64,000 nucleotides of DNA from CAJXQU01 sp965223825 (GTDB lineage: Bacteria > Pseudomonadota > Gammaproteobacteria > CAJXQU01): the NCBI GenBank assembly GCA_965223825.1, contig OZ245018.1:2232001-2296000 (forward strand). The letters are read 5' to 3'. A program made the translations under genes and the position numbers. Every line of letters starts with the position of its first letter. Position 1 is the first letter of the stretch. The notes under the pieces are model-generated. The model was not told the DNA's origin. It searched no databases and saw nothing but the letters and a program-made list of their open reading frames with translations. Shown one piece after another: positions 51,384-60,782 of the stretch.

Positions 51384-52269
51384 AAACTGAATACGTCACA
51401 CCTAATGTATGCTCTGCCCCCGGCCCGAGCGTAATCACATCGTTCGCCGCATTCGCCGTTTCCACACAAACCATGTGCGTATAACCGGCAGATCCCATAT
51501 CACCCATTCGTTCTGATTTCGCAACCCACGGGTTCCAAACCACTGTCGAATGACTGCCTGATTTTTCAATTTTAATTTCACGTTGCCAGCTCTGGTCAAC
51601 GATCACACAAGTATCTTCCTCATCCAGATAGATACGATCAATTTCGGCATCAATGGTGATCGGCGTTGTTTCAGTTTTTCGCTTATTCCCATCAAGTGTA
51701 TCGATAAAGGGACGGTTTTCTAACCCTTGAATGCTAATCTGATCAACAGAGGAAATTTCAAAATACGTGTGTAACGCGCTCCCGATCGTAATAGCTTGTT
51801 CACTTTTATTTCGAGTCGTCAACGACATACTCAAACGATCGCTGATCACAAAGCATAATGACAACGGTGTATTAAATGGCCAATAATCAGCTCCCCCATC
51901 AAATTCAAACGTGATCGTCGCATCCTCTTCTTCATTAAGATCAACAGATTGCAACGTCCAATTTTGTGATCGTGCGAAACCATGAGCAGGTAAATCCGAT
52001 TGATCGGGATGCGCACCAAACCACGGCCAGCAAATGGGAATACCACCTCGGATAGATTTTCCAGTTTTGAATTCCGCATCTTCAGAAAGCCAGATCACGG
52101 GCTTATGGCCTGCTGGAATCCATTTGGTTAAATGTGCGCCTTGCAAGCTGATCACGGCCTTTCCTTTCGTTGTTTTAACAACAAGTAAGATCAATTCGCC
52201 ACGCTCTTCGAACCAAACCTTGTTTGGAATAGAAAAAAGGCTCGTTAATACAGTCAGATCAGACATCAT
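51367..52269 (-). CDS. D-hexose-6-phosphate mutarotase (YeaD-like)
   Basis: Aldose 1-epimerase-fold protein of the YeaD family, 300 residues, which interconverts hexose-6-phosphate anomers. Motifs: QGAHLTKWIPAGHKPVIWLS, RGGIPICWPWFGAH with DLPAHGFAR, ALHTYFEIS with catalytic His, and VWNPWVAKSERMGDMG and CVETAN near the end (catalytic Glu in VETAN). The start has GGAG 5 bases upstream. It is convergent with the glutaredoxin-like gene. Confidence 0.92.
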   Translation of the reverse strand: MMSDLTVLTSLFSIPNKVWFEERGELILLVVKTTKGKAVISLQGAHLTKWIPAGHKPVIWLSEDAEFKTGKSIRGGIPICWPWFGAHPDQSDLPAHGFARSQNWTLQSVDLNEEEDATITFEFDGGADYWPFNTPLSLCFVISDRLSMSLTTRNKSEQAITIGSALHTYFEISSVDQISIQGLENRPFIDTLDGNKRKTETTPITIDAEIDRIYLDEEDTCVIVDQSWQREIKIEKSGSHSTVVWNPWVAKSERMGDMGSAGYTHMVCVETANAANDVITLGPGAEHTLGVTYSVFTLTT

Positions 52270-52471
52270 AAATCTCCATTTGCATTAGTGAGTACCGGAG
52301 CAGGCGCAAACTATTCCGCGATAAACGAAACAGAATTGTAACATTCGCAGACACCACATTATTTCGAAACAGGCATTGACTTCGCGACATGTTAAAATCA
52401 TCACACAATACATTTGCTTAATAAAACGTGCGCATATTTAATTATTACTGGCTTTTTGAAATGGACTATTC

Positions 52472-53164
52472 ATGGCATTTATCCTGATCGGCATTCTCGT
52501 TATCGCCATGGTTTTTGGACCAAGTTGGTGGGCAAAACTCACGTTTAAGCGTTATTCCAAACCAGAAGAACGCATCCCGGGGACGGGTGGAGAATTAGCG
52601 CAACATCTCCTCAATCGTTTTGAAATGCATGACGTAACTGTTGAAAAAACCGATAAACCGGGTACAGATCATTACGATCCTGAATCGCGCACCGTGCGCT
52701 TAAGCCCGGAATATTTTGACCAAAAGTCACTCACTGCCGTTGCGATCGCAGCGCATGAAGTCGGTCATGCGATCCAGCATTTTAGAAATGAAAAAAAACT
52801 TAACTGGCGAACAAAGCTAGTGAAATTTGCGCAAGGTGCGCAACAGATCGGTGCCGGTGCCATGATGCTAATTCCTGTACTGATGGCAATCACAAAAGCA
52901 CCGCAATCCGGTGCGTTGTTTTTCCTTTTTGGCATAATCAGTATGGGCAGTGCAACCCTCGTCCACCTCATCACTTTACCGGTGGAGTTTGATGCCAGTT
53001 TTGGGAAAGCCTTACCGATATTGAAAAGCGGTGAGTATATTGAAAAAGAAGATGAACCTGCGGTGGAAAAAATTCTACGTGCTGCTGCACTCACCTATGT
53101 CGCAGCATCACTTGCCAGTTTATTAAATATATGGCGTTGGCTCGCTTTGCTCAGAAGGCGCTAA
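52472..53164 (+). CDS. Membrane zinc metallopeptidase (YugP family)
   Basis: A 230-residue inner-membrane protein of the YugP/Zn-dependent peptidase family. An N-terminal membrane helix (2-22) precedes a cytosolic part with the zinc motif HEVGH (AIAAHEVGHAIQH, about residue 95). Two to three further helices follow (about 125-172 and 205-225), with the third ligand region EFDASFGKALPIL. The function in proteobacteria is not well known. It stands alone upstream of a PilZ gene in the opposite direction. Confidence 0.9.
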   Translation: MAFILIGILVIAMVFGPSWWAKLTFKRYSKPEERIPGTGGELAQHLLNRFEMHDVTVEKTDKPGTDHYDPESRTVRLSPEYFDQKSLTAVAIAAHEVGHAIQHFRNEKKLNWRTKLVKFAQGAQQIGAGAMMLIPVLMAITKAPQSGALFFLFGIISMGSATLVHLITLPVEFDASFGKALPILKSGEYIEKEDEPAVEKILRAAALTYVAASLASLLNIWRWLALLRRR

Positions 53165-53178
53165 CGTGTGATCAATAC

Positions 53179-53619
53179 TTAATGTTTGTCTTCCTGACTT
53201 AACTCATCCCAAGCGGGAAAATCCGCTGCATAACGGGCGATCCATTCTTGCGCCGCTTCTGCTACTGATAATTCACGTTGCTCGTCGGCTAACACTTGCT
53301 GACGGTATTGATGAATGTGGCAAACTTGTTCCACCATGCGCACAGCGTAGGCTTGTTTATTATCATTAAAACTAATCCCCGTTTCGAAACCTTTTTCATG
53401 AGTTCGACACCACATGACTTCACCAACGGTTTGAAAAGACGGTTCGCAAACACCAATACTGATCTGTATGCGCTGCCCTGGGGTTAAGCGTTTACCCGTA
53501 GAAAAACAAAGTCCACCGACACTGACGTTTTTCATATCCGTCACACCAAGATCACTTGGCGGATCAAGCAGCTGATACTCTAATGGAATCTCTATCGGGT
53601 GACGGATAAATTGACGCAT
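53179..53619 (-). CDS. PilZ domain protein
   Basis: A single PilZ-domain protein of about 146 residues, with the ATG at 53619 giving MRQFIRHPIEIPLEYQL. The c-di-GMP motif is RQFIRHP (weak R-x-x-x-R form) and NVSVGGLCF (N-x-S-x-x-G), with GFETGISF at the end of the fold. An acidic C-terminal tail follows (about 100-146). A frame 15 bp longer exists but starts before the fold. The partner is unknown; it is not next to other c-di-GMP genes. Confidence 0.82.
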   Translation of the reverse strand: MRQFIRHPIEIPLEYQLLDPPSDLGVTDMKNVSVGGLCFSTGKRLTPGQRIQISIGVCEPSFQTVGEVMWCRTHEKGFETGISFNDNKQAYAVRMVEQVCHIHQYRQQVLADEQRELSVAEAAQEWIARYAADFPAWDELSQEDKH

Positions 53620-53814
53620 TACACAGGCCCACATTAGCTAAGTACGCAGAGTAAAAGGCAATTAGTAAGCCAACTTTAGATAAGTTTCGTTAAGACGAGG
53701 ACTGCAGACAGAAACGTATTTAATATGGATTTAAAACATAATTTTGATCAGATTTTCTTTACACGAGTATCGTTATAAAACGAATCGTGATTTCTAGGAC
53801 AGTCGTGCACGGTA

Positions 53815-54675
53815 TTAACAAAAGCGGCGATGTCGAGCAGCATACGCATACACCACTCCAATCACACCGAAAATAATTAATCCAACAAAAACCGATAACA
53901 TACCAAGGTTCGGGTCGTTTACTGTCAACTCGGTAATGAGATCCGTCACATCACGTGCGAGTCCAGCAATAAATGCAGTGAGATACGCACTTGAACTTTT
54001 TAAATAAACAGCAAGCCCCGTGGCAAGTGCTAAACCAAGTTGACGCCCTCCCCAAGAAACATTCATGACAGGGTTAATGTCTTGACCATGACCGAAAATT
54101 GCGATCACACCAACACACGTTCCCAATACGAATACCAGTAATGCAAAAACTGACACCCATAATGGAATCCCAGCAGTTTTTAAAGCTCCTCGTTCTTCGA
54201 TCGAATTTGATAAGCAATGAATATTCGCTTTGTAAGCATGTTCTAAAATGTCATCCCAGCCGTCGCTATAACCTTCGCGAAGTCGTTCCGCACGATCACC
54301 AAATGCTTGCCAGTTTGATTGCGTTAACGTAACACGCGTGGTGTCTTTATCGAGCTTGGTAAACTGCACTTCGACCTGACTTCTTGAGATCACTTCTTCG
54401 CCGGGTGTCGGGATATGAAAATCCATACTAAAAGAATCTGCCGGCTGATAAGACTTGATCGTACCCCAAATGCGCTCGGTACCATCCGGTGCTATCTCCG
54501 TAATTTTGCCACCTGGCCCTGCTTGCACATTGAGCGTCATTGCATCGAGCTCTTCCATCGCCGAAATGCTGAATTTTTCCAATGGCCACCACGCGCCCAT
54601 TTCACTCACGAAAATATCAAATGCGATCTGTTGGTTACACGGGACTTCAATGGTTTTAATCAGCGGATCTAACAT
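53815..54675 (-). CDS. SRPBCC (AHSA1-like) domain fused to a membrane domain
   Basis: A 286-residue fusion. Residues 1-150 form an AHSA1/START-like SRPBCC domain (FDIFVSEMGAWWPLEKFS, AGPGGKITEI, VTLTQSNWQAFGDRAE, GWDDILEHAY). Residues about 168-285 contain three to four hydrophobic helices (LWVSVFALLVFVLGTCVGVI, LALATGLAVYLK, FVGLIIFGVIGVVYAYA). Such a soluble SRPBCC domain with a C-terminal membrane domain is uncommon. SRPBCC domains bind lipid-like or hydrophobic ligands, so a lipid-related role at the membrane is possible (inference). It is isolated, with a GGAAAC-like start site. Confidence 0.75.
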   Translation of the reverse strand: MLDPLIKTIEVPCNQQIAFDIFVSEMGAWWPLEKFSISAMEELDAMTLNVQAGPGGKITEIAPDGTERIWGTIKSYQPADSFSMDFHIPTPGEEVISRSQVEVQFTKLDKDTTRVTLTQSNWQAFGDRAERLREGYSDGWDDILEHAYKANIHCLSNSIEERGALKTAGIPLWVSVFALLVFVLGTCVGVIAIFGHGQDINPVMNVSWGGRQLGLALATGLAVYLKSSSAYLTAFIAGLARDVTDLITELTVNDPNLGMLSVFVGLIIFGVIGVVYAYAARHRRFC

Positions 54676-54916
54676 TGTGTTTCCTCTTTTTGATACGCAT
54701 CACGATCGAGTATAAATACCCTACAGTTTACTCTTTACAACAACAAATTCTCTTAACGTTTGCTCTATCCTATCGTGCTTTGCATGAACAAACGACGAGC
54801 AGTTAAGCAATATCGTGAATAAAACCCGTTTTGAACGCGTGCGGTAATTGCCTGTCTCCTTAGGCACTCATATGTTTTAATTCTTCAACATAATGACAAG
54901 CATGTTGAGGCAGATA

Positions 54917-55843
54917 ATGTCTTTTCATCCAATATTAATAAAAAAGAAAACTCTTACATTTATGCATCGACTTTATTCTCTAACTTTTCGTTTTAGCCCT
55001 TTTCTGCTTACCCTTCTCTGCTTGTCTGCCTGCTCTCCGGCGAGCGTAGTTAATTTTCTCACGCCACGCGGCGATTTTGACGTCGTTAAAAATATTCACT
55101 ATGGATCAGCAGATCGCCAAGTGTTTGATGTTTATACACCGTCCAACGTGACACCTAATCAAGCCGTTATCGTATTTGTTCATGGTGGTTCTTGGGCAAG
55201 CGGGAGTAAAAATGATTATTTATTCGTCGGCCAAGCATTCAGTGAAATGGGTTATGTCACGGTAGTACCCAATTATCGTTTATATCCTGATGTTGAGTTC
55301 CCTGAATTTGTTGAAGATATTGCGCAAGCGATCGCAAAATTACCCGAGCTGCTCCCAGCGAATAAATGTGTTGATCCGAAAAACGTGATTTTAGTTGGAC
55401 ATTCAGCCGGTGCGCATACGGCAGCGATGCTAGCAACGGCACCTGAGTATTTAAAAAACGCAGGATTTGATCGCGATCTTACGGCATTTATTGGTATGGC
55501 TGGACCGTATGATTTGCCTTTAAAACATGAGCTAGTGTTCGAAAAATTCACTTCTGTGACTAATGACATCGATGCAAACCCACTGCACCTCGCCACTGCT
55601 GCAGCCCCGCCCACTCTGTTATTTCATGGCGAACAAGACACCACTGCTTACCCTTTTCATACGCTGTATTTAGCTAAACGTCTTGAGAAATTGGGCGTGC
55701 CGGTTGAAAGTCATCTTTATCATAAAACCGATCACGTGGAATTGGTCGGCGCGTTGTCGAGCAAGTTACGTTTCATGAATCCTGTTTATGCTGATATTTC
55801 AAACTATCTTCATAAAAATGGCTTTGATCAGGCTTGTAACTAA
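54917..55843 (+). CDS. Alpha/beta hydrolase lipoprotein (BD-FAE/carboxylesterase type)
   Basis: About 308 residues from the ATG at 54917, which has GAGG 6 bases upstream; a later ATG at 54962 would give a standard lipoprotein signal. A lipobox LSAC follows the hydrophobic stretch FLLTLLCL. The hydrolase fold shows the oxyanion motif HGGSW, nucleophile GHSAGAH, catalytic Asp in HGEQDTTA and His in KTDHVEL. Relatives are small-ester or feruloyl esterases and kynurenine formamidase-like enzymes. The substrate is unknown. It is upstream of the TPR lipoprotein gene, with 111 bp between. Confidence 0.85.
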   Translation: MSFHPILIKKKTLTFMHRLYSLTFRFSPFLLTLLCLSACSPASVVNFLTPRGDFDVVKNIHYGSADRQVFDVYTPSNVTPNQAVIVFVHGGSWASGSKNDYLFVGQAFSEMGYVTVVPNYRLYPDVEFPEFVEDIAQAIAKLPELLPANKCVDPKNVILVGHSAGAHTAAMLATAPEYLKNAGFDRDLTAFIGMAGPYDLPLKHELVFEKFTSVTNDIDANPLHLATAAAPPTLLFHGEQDTTAYPFHTLYLAKRLEKLGVPVESHLYHKTDHVELVGALSSKLRFMNPVYADISNYLHKNGFDQACN

Positions 55844-55954
55844 TTCACAACGTATTTTTCTCATAAAAAACACATCCATTCCCCTGTTCATTGCGTATTA
55901 ATAACTAAAGAAATCAAGTTTCGTTATAAAAAAATAGCATGAGGGGAATTAAGC

Positions 55955-57310
55955 ATGAAACGCACATTCGATGGCTTGCGCGTTCTATTCGCTATGGGCA
56001 TTATTTTCAGTCTCGCAGCCTGTGAGAATAACAGCCAATCCAATCAATCAACATCGACTTTCCAAGCTAATCATATCGCGACAAATGATGCCTGTTCAAT
56101 TGCGCTAGTACCGCACCAAGGAACAGATTATTCCGATCTCGAAATCATTCGACGTCAAAAACAACTCAAAACTGATCTCGATCCGGTTCCGTATTTAGAA
56201 CGGTTAGGCTGGGCTTATGTGAATAAAGCCCGCACCAGTTTTGATCCAGGTTATTACCATCTCGCGGATCAAACCGCACAGTGTATCGATGCCAACAAAG
56301 CAGGCACCGCAGAATCTTTGTTGCTACGCGGTCATGTTGCGCACAATCTTCATCAATTCCGTAGCGCCGAAAAAATCGCTCGCGAACTAGTAACAAAACG
56401 CGGGCTTTGGTTTGATCACGGCCTGCTCGGTGATGTGTTGATGGATCAGGGCAAGTTGGATGAAGCGATCAATACGTATCAAAAAATGATGGATTTACGA
56501 CCTGGCCCGCAAGCGTTTACGCGTGCAGCACATGTTCGTTGGCTTAAAGGCGATCTGTCCGGTGCGATTGAAATGATGCGCATTGCTACTCGATCAAGCG
56601 ATCCGCGTACACCGGAAGCCGCCGCCTGGGCTAATGTTCGCTTGGGTTTATACCTGTTACAAACTGGTGAATATAAAAAAGCTGCTGCGCTTTTTGCTGT
56701 CTCTCTGGCGCTGTCCCCCGATTATGCCCCTGCGCTGCTCGGACAGGGGCGTCTTTTACTCGCACAAGGTCGCGCAGAGGACGCAGTGAAGCCACTCACA
56801 TTAGCCGCGCAACTTAACCCGCTGCCGGAATACCAATGGACGTTAATTGATAGCCTGCGCCTGACGGGTGATCACGAACAGGCTGACGCGATCGAATCCT
56901 CGCTTGATCACAATGGCGATAAAGAAGATCCGCGGACGTATGCGCTGTATCTCGCGACGATTGATGAAAAACAGATGACAGCTTTAGAACTAGCACAAAA
57001 AGAGCTCGACGTACGCAAAGATGTTTTCACACTCGATACCTTAGCGTGGGCGTTAAACGCTGCAGGCCAGCCAGAGCGAGCTTACCCATACATGAAACAA
57101 GCCTTGCGCGAAGGCACACAAGACGCGCGTCTTTTTTATCATGCCGGCGTGATCGCGCATGCCAATGACAACATTGAAGAAGCACAAGAATGGTTCAGTA
57201 AAGTCCTCCCATTTAAACAAATGTTGCTGCCCTCAGAACGAGACGAATTTGACAGGGAAATTGTGGCTGTAGACCTCAAAAGTCATTTGTCTTCACTCAC
57301 GTGGAAGTAA
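55955..57310 (+). CDS. TPR-repeat lipoprotein next to DUF4331
   Basis: A 451-residue lipoprotein with lipobox SLAAC (Cys about residue 24). Several TPR units follow, e.g. LLRGHVAHNLHQFRSAEKIA, LLGDVLMDQGKLDEAINTYQ, VRLGLYLLQTGEYKKAAALF, LLGQGRLLLAQGRAEDAVKP and AWALNAAGQPERAYPYMKQA. These units form a protein-binding solenoid on the periplasmic side of a membrane. The ATG is preceded by GAGGGGAA. The DUF4331 gene follows 37 bp later, so the two probably form an operon; genes of this kind often occur together with a DUF4331 gene. Confidence 0.85.
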   Translation: MKRTFDGLRVLFAMGIIFSLAACENNSQSNQSTSTFQANHIATNDACSIALVPHQGTDYSDLEIIRRQKQLKTDLDPVPYLERLGWAYVNKARTSFDPGYYHLADQTAQCIDANKAGTAESLLLRGHVAHNLHQFRSAEKIARELVTKRGLWFDHGLLGDVLMDQGKLDEAINTYQKMMDLRPGPQAFTRAAHVRWLKGDLSGAIEMMRIATRSSDPRTPEAAAWANVRLGLYLLQTGEYKKAAALFAVSLALSPDYAPALLGQGRLLLAQGRAEDAVKPLTLAAQLNPLPEYQWTLIDSLRLTGDHEQADAIESSLDHNGDKEDPRTYALYLATIDEKQMTALELAQKELDVRKDVFTLDTLAWALNAAGQPERAYPYMKQALREGTQDARLFYHAGVIAHANDNIEEAQEWFSKVLPFKQMLLPSERDEFDREIVAVDLKSHLSSLTWK

Positions 57311-57347
57311 TTAATTTACCCCACACAATTTCTAACGGAGACCTAGT

Positions 57348-58853
57348 ATGAAATCAATTACAAGTAGTATCCGAATAACCGCAATCGCCGCCTCACTGGT
57401 GTTCGCCAGTGGATCGGCCTCTGCATCCAGCCACATGGATGCCCCCTTGATCACCCTCGATCCTGCCGCTAACACTACAGATCTTTATGCGTTTGTTGAT
57501 CAAGATGTAAACGGTGAAAAAAACCTCGTAGTAGCGCTCGGCGTATATCCTTTTGAGGAGCCCGGCATTGGCCCGAATAAGTACAATTTTGATGATGATG
57601 TACGTTATGCGATCCATATCGCACTCGGTGACGATGTACGCAAAGGTCGCCGGACGATGAGTTATCGTTTTGAGTTCGATACCAAATACAAAAACGAAAA
57701 TACGATTCTGCAATCTTACCTCGGTGTTGTGAATGACGTTGATGATGCCAACCAGAATTTAACGCAGACATATAAGATCACCTTGGATGATCGTCGCAGT
57801 GGTCATAGCCGTCACTCAACGGTCGGTAACGGCGTCGTACCACCGAATAATCAAGGGATCGCAACGCCGTTTTATAACCAGGGTGATGATGGTGAAAACC
57901 CAGCCAAGGGCGGTGTTGCCACAGAAGCTGAGTTAGACCGTTACACAGCACAATCTGTCTTTGAATTTGATAAAGGCTACCGTGCGTTTGCTGGTCAGCG
58001 TGATGATGGCTTTTATGGCGATATTCAAGCCATTTTTGACCTGTTGCAGTTGCGCGCCGATGCTAAGGATTCACAAGGTGGATTCAACCTGCATATGATG
58101 GCGTTGGAAATTCCACTGGATCAGATTGGTGGTGATCAACAAATCGTCGGCGTTTATGCAACAACGGAACGTCTTCAACATCGTATCTTGAGGCAAAAAG
58201 GCGATAAAAATCGAGGCCAACATATTCAAGTAGGACGCCAAGGCAACCCGTTATTCAACGAAGCGTTAGTGGCGATCGCGGACAAAGATCTTTATAGCCG
58301 AACGCGTGCAAAAAACGATAAACGTTTATTCACCAAATACGCTGAAACACCCGAACTGGCCGCTTTATTAAATGCGCTCGTGGTCCCGGGAACTGGCTTG
58401 AACCCAGCACAAGAATCCGGCCGCGACGATTTGGTTGCGATCTATATTCCGGATCTGATCAAAGTTGATTTATCCACAGGCCCGGCCAGACTTGCGGGCG
58501 GTGGTGCTGATCACCCAACCAATCCAGACGATGACGGTTTCTCATCATTAGGTGTGTTCGGCGGCGATGTCCTTACCAGTAGCGTGCAAGATGGTTTGCC
58601 CGGTTTTCCACAAGGCACAATTCCCGGTGGTTGGCCAAATGGTCGACGTTTCGGTGATGACGTGATCGACATTGCCGTGACGGCCGTATTGAGCACATTA
58701 CCGCCACTCGCGTTAGTTGTTCAAGGCCCAGCGGGTGATGGTGTGAATCAGAATGACATGGTTTACAACAAAGTCTTCCCGTACGAATCAACGCCGCAAA
58801 ATGGTCGTAATCACAGACACCACGGTGACGTTGCCGACATGCAGGATTTATAA
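57348..58853 (+). CDS. DUF4331 family exported protein
   Basis: A 501-residue exported protein of the DUF4331 family with a signal peptide cleaved near ASASS (about residue 26). The family start SSHMDAPLITLDPAANTTDLYAF is seen in short form as SHMDAPLI and NTTDLYAFVD. The central part has beta-rich motifs YAIHIALGD, MSYRFEFDTKY and FEFDKGYRAFAGQRDDGF; the end has GRRFGDDVIDIAV and a His-rich tail NHRHHGDV. The function is unknown; the Asp/His pattern suggests metal binding. It is preceded by the TPR gene and followed by a terminator and HupE-like gene. Confidence 0.9.
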   Translation: MKSITSSIRITAIAASLVFASGSASASSHMDAPLITLDPAANTTDLYAFVDQDVNGEKNLVVALGVYPFEEPGIGPNKYNFDDDVRYAIHIALGDDVRKGRRTMSYRFEFDTKYKNENTILQSYLGVVNDVDDANQNLTQTYKITLDDRRSGHSRHSTVGNGVVPPNNQGIATPFYNQGDDGENPAKGGVATEAELDRYTAQSVFEFDKGYRAFAGQRDDGFYGDIQAIFDLLQLRADAKDSQGGFNLHMMALEIPLDQIGGDQQIVGVYATTERLQHRILRQKGDKNRGQHIQVGRQGNPLFNEALVAIADKDLYSRTRAKNDKRLFTKYAETPELAALLNALVVPGTGLNPAQESGRDDLVAIYIPDLIKVDLSTGPARLAGGGADHPTNPDDDGFSSLGVFGGDVLTSSVQDGLPGFPQGTIPGGWPNGRRFGDDVIDIAVTAVLSTLPPLALVVQGPAGDGVNQNDMVYNKVFPYESTPQNGRNHRHHGDVADMQDL

Positions 58854-58860
58854 AGGAGTG

Positions 58861-58887
58861 AAGGGGTGGCAATGCCGCCCCTTTTTT
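58861..58887 (+). terminator. Terminator between the DUF4331 and HupE-like genes
   Basis: AAGGGGTGGC (58861-58870) pairs with GCCGCCCCTT (58874-58883) with one mismatch and a 3-base loop, followed by a run of six T (58882-58887). Its position 5 bp before the next start means the HupE-like gene may depend on partial read-through. Confidence 0.85.
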
Positions 58888-58891
58888 ATTT

Positions 58892-60028
58892 ATGATGAAT
58901 TCCATTCGCAACATCCTTGCGCTGCTGATCAGTATTTTTTCATTAAGTAGCTTCGCACACGATCCCGGCTTAAGTTTTGCGAATATCACGCTTTCGCCTG
59001 AGAAAAATTCTTTACAAGCTCAGTTAATCTTCGCAAAAAGCGATCTCGATTTGATCGTTAAAATAGACGCCGATAAGAATGGCGTCATACAAAACACATC
59101 CGAATTAGGCAACCTGGCATTACAAATGTTGTCGGTTCAACAAAATGAAAAAAAACATCGACCCAAGCTCATTTCTCTGGCTATCACAGAAAAAGATGCT
59201 GTAAAAATCACGTTAAATTATGTGTTAGGAAATCGTAGAGAAAACACGAATAACACACTCACGTTAGATGCGACAATCATTCAAAAACTCGCGCGCGGTC
59301 ATCGTCAATACCTCTCTATAAAAACCACCACTGAGATGCTGGTAGGCGAAAGTATTTTACGATCGGATGCACACACCTATGCGATCAATTATGAAACGGT
59401 GGCGCAATCAAATACGTTTACGCGTTTTTTTTACGAAGGTGTTTATCACATTTGGATCGGCTTTGATCATATCCTTTTTTTAATCACTTTACTCTTGCCC
59501 GCCGTGTTAGTTTTTGAAAAGTCTAAATGGCGATCGGTTACGCGTCTGAATGCGGCCCTGATCAGTACAATAAAAATTGTGACAGCGTTTACGATCGCAC
59601 ATTCAATCACCTTAGCGCTTGCCGTTTTTAATATTATTTATATTCCATCGCGAGTCGTGGAATCCGTGATCGCATTGTCAGTGATCATCACGGCGCTTAA
59701 TAATATCTACCCTTTCTTCACGCAGTCCCGTTGGATATTGGCGTTTGTCTTTGGCTTAGTTCATGGCTTTGGGTTTGCTGGCGTGCTAACGGATTTAGGA
59801 CTTTCTAATCAGCCCTTACTGCTCTCGTTAGTGGGTTTTAACCTTGGTGTAGAAGCGGGACAACTTGCGATTGTTCTTGTCCTTTTACCGCTCCTGTTTG
59901 TGATAAGAGAAACGCAATCTTACCGTGTTTACATATTCCGAGGAGGGTCACTTCTTGCGGTTTTTATTGCAGCTATCTGGTTGTTTGAAAGATCATTCAA
60001 CATCGACCTTTTCACCCTATTTGCGTAG
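58892..60028 (+). CDS. HupE/UreJ-like membrane protein (HupE/UreJ_2)
   Basis: A 378-residue protein with a signal peptide (cleavage after FAH, about residue 24), a periplasmic beta-rich domain (about 25-175) and six to seven C-terminal membrane helices (about 185-375). The HupE/UreJ motif is clear: GVYHIWIGFDHILFLITLL, TAFTIAHSITLALA and GLVHGFGFAGVL, with His and Asp in the membrane that bind nickel or other metals in relatives. It may import or handle a metal for the neighbouring exported proteins (inference). It begins just after a terminator and ends 133 bp before the ECF sigma gene. Confidence 0.88.
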   Translation: MMNSIRNILALLISIFSLSSFAHDPGLSFANITLSPEKNSLQAQLIFAKSDLDLIVKIDADKNGVIQNTSELGNLALQMLSVQQNEKKHRPKLISLAITEKDAVKITLNYVLGNRRENTNNTLTLDATIIQKLARGHRQYLSIKTTTEMLVGESILRSDAHTYAINYETVAQSNTFTRFFYEGVYHIWIGFDHILFLITLLLPAVLVFEKSKWRSVTRLNAALISTIKIVTAFTIAHSITLALAVFNIIYIPSRVVESVIALSVIITALNNIYPFFTQSRWILAFVFGLVHGFGFAGVLTDLGLSNQPLLLSLVGFNLGVEAGQLAIVLVLLPLLFVIRETQSYRVYIFRGGSLLAVFIAAIWLFERSFNIDLFTLFA

Positions 60029-60161
60029 ATAAACATCTGAAAATAATTCATCAACGTATATTAATACAGCCAACACCAACACTAAGGTAGGTCCTGTGAT
60101 AACGAGTGCGAAGTAATAAAGACTACGTTAACATGATGTTTTTGGCCTACACAGGATAGTT

Positions 60162-60782
60162 ATGTCGCAGGAAACAGATACTACAGATGCACCTGTATTA
60201 TCGACAGCAGACAAGCTGAACAGCACCGCACAGTATTATCTAACATTGATCGTCAATAAAGATGAAAATGCGATGGCTGATTTTTATGATGCGACATTGG
60301 GTGTGGTCTATGCACTTGCGTTACACATTACAGGTACAGCTGAATCTGCTGAAGAAGTGGTGGAAGATGTGTATATGCAAGTCTGGCGGGATGCAAAAAA
60401 GTACGATCAGGAAAGAGCACGTGTGATCACTTGGTTACAAACAATTTGCCGCAGTCGTGCATTGGATTTTTTACGGCGTAGAGATAAAGCAGACACACAT
60501 CCTGATCCGGACTTATTAAGGAAGGAAGAAGATGTCGAAGAGGATAACCCAATTGATCTCTTACTCGTGACGGAACGAGACAGTGTTATCCATTCAGCAA
60601 TAAAAGAATTACCCTCAGTTCAAAGACAACTTCTTGGATTGGCGTTTTTCAAAGGAATGAGTCATCAACAAATATCGGATTACCTTGAAATGCCATTAGG
60701 TACTGTAAAGACACATATTCGCAAAGCGATCAACTCTTTACAGCAGCACCCAGAAATAAATGAGCAGAGGTTTACATTATGA
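60162..60782 (+). CDS. ECF-type RNA polymerase sigma factor
   Basis: A 206-residue extracytoplasmic-function sigma factor. Region 2 (about 45-105) has YALALHITGTAESAEEVVEDVYMQVW and VITWLQTICRSRALDFLRRR, read here in pieces; region 4 (about 145-200) has LPSVQRQLLGLAFFKGMSHQQISDYLEMPLGTVKTHI with the helix-turn-helix. The next gene overlaps its stop by 4 bases and encodes a cupin protein, the usual anti-sigma pairing of ECF11/ChrR-like systems. A dyad TCCTGTG (60092-60098) / CACAGGA (60150-60156) lies in the leader and might be its control site. Confidence 0.93.
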   Translation: MSQETDTTDAPVLSTADKLNSTAQYYLTLIVNKDENAMADFYDATLGVVYALALHITGTAESAEEVVEDVYMQVWRDAKKYDQERARVITWLQTICRSRALDFLRRRDKADTHPDPDLLRKEEDVEEDNPIDLLLVTERDSVIHSAIKELPSVQRQLLGLAFFKGMSHQQISDYLEMPLGTVKTHIRKAINSLQQHPEINEQRFTL

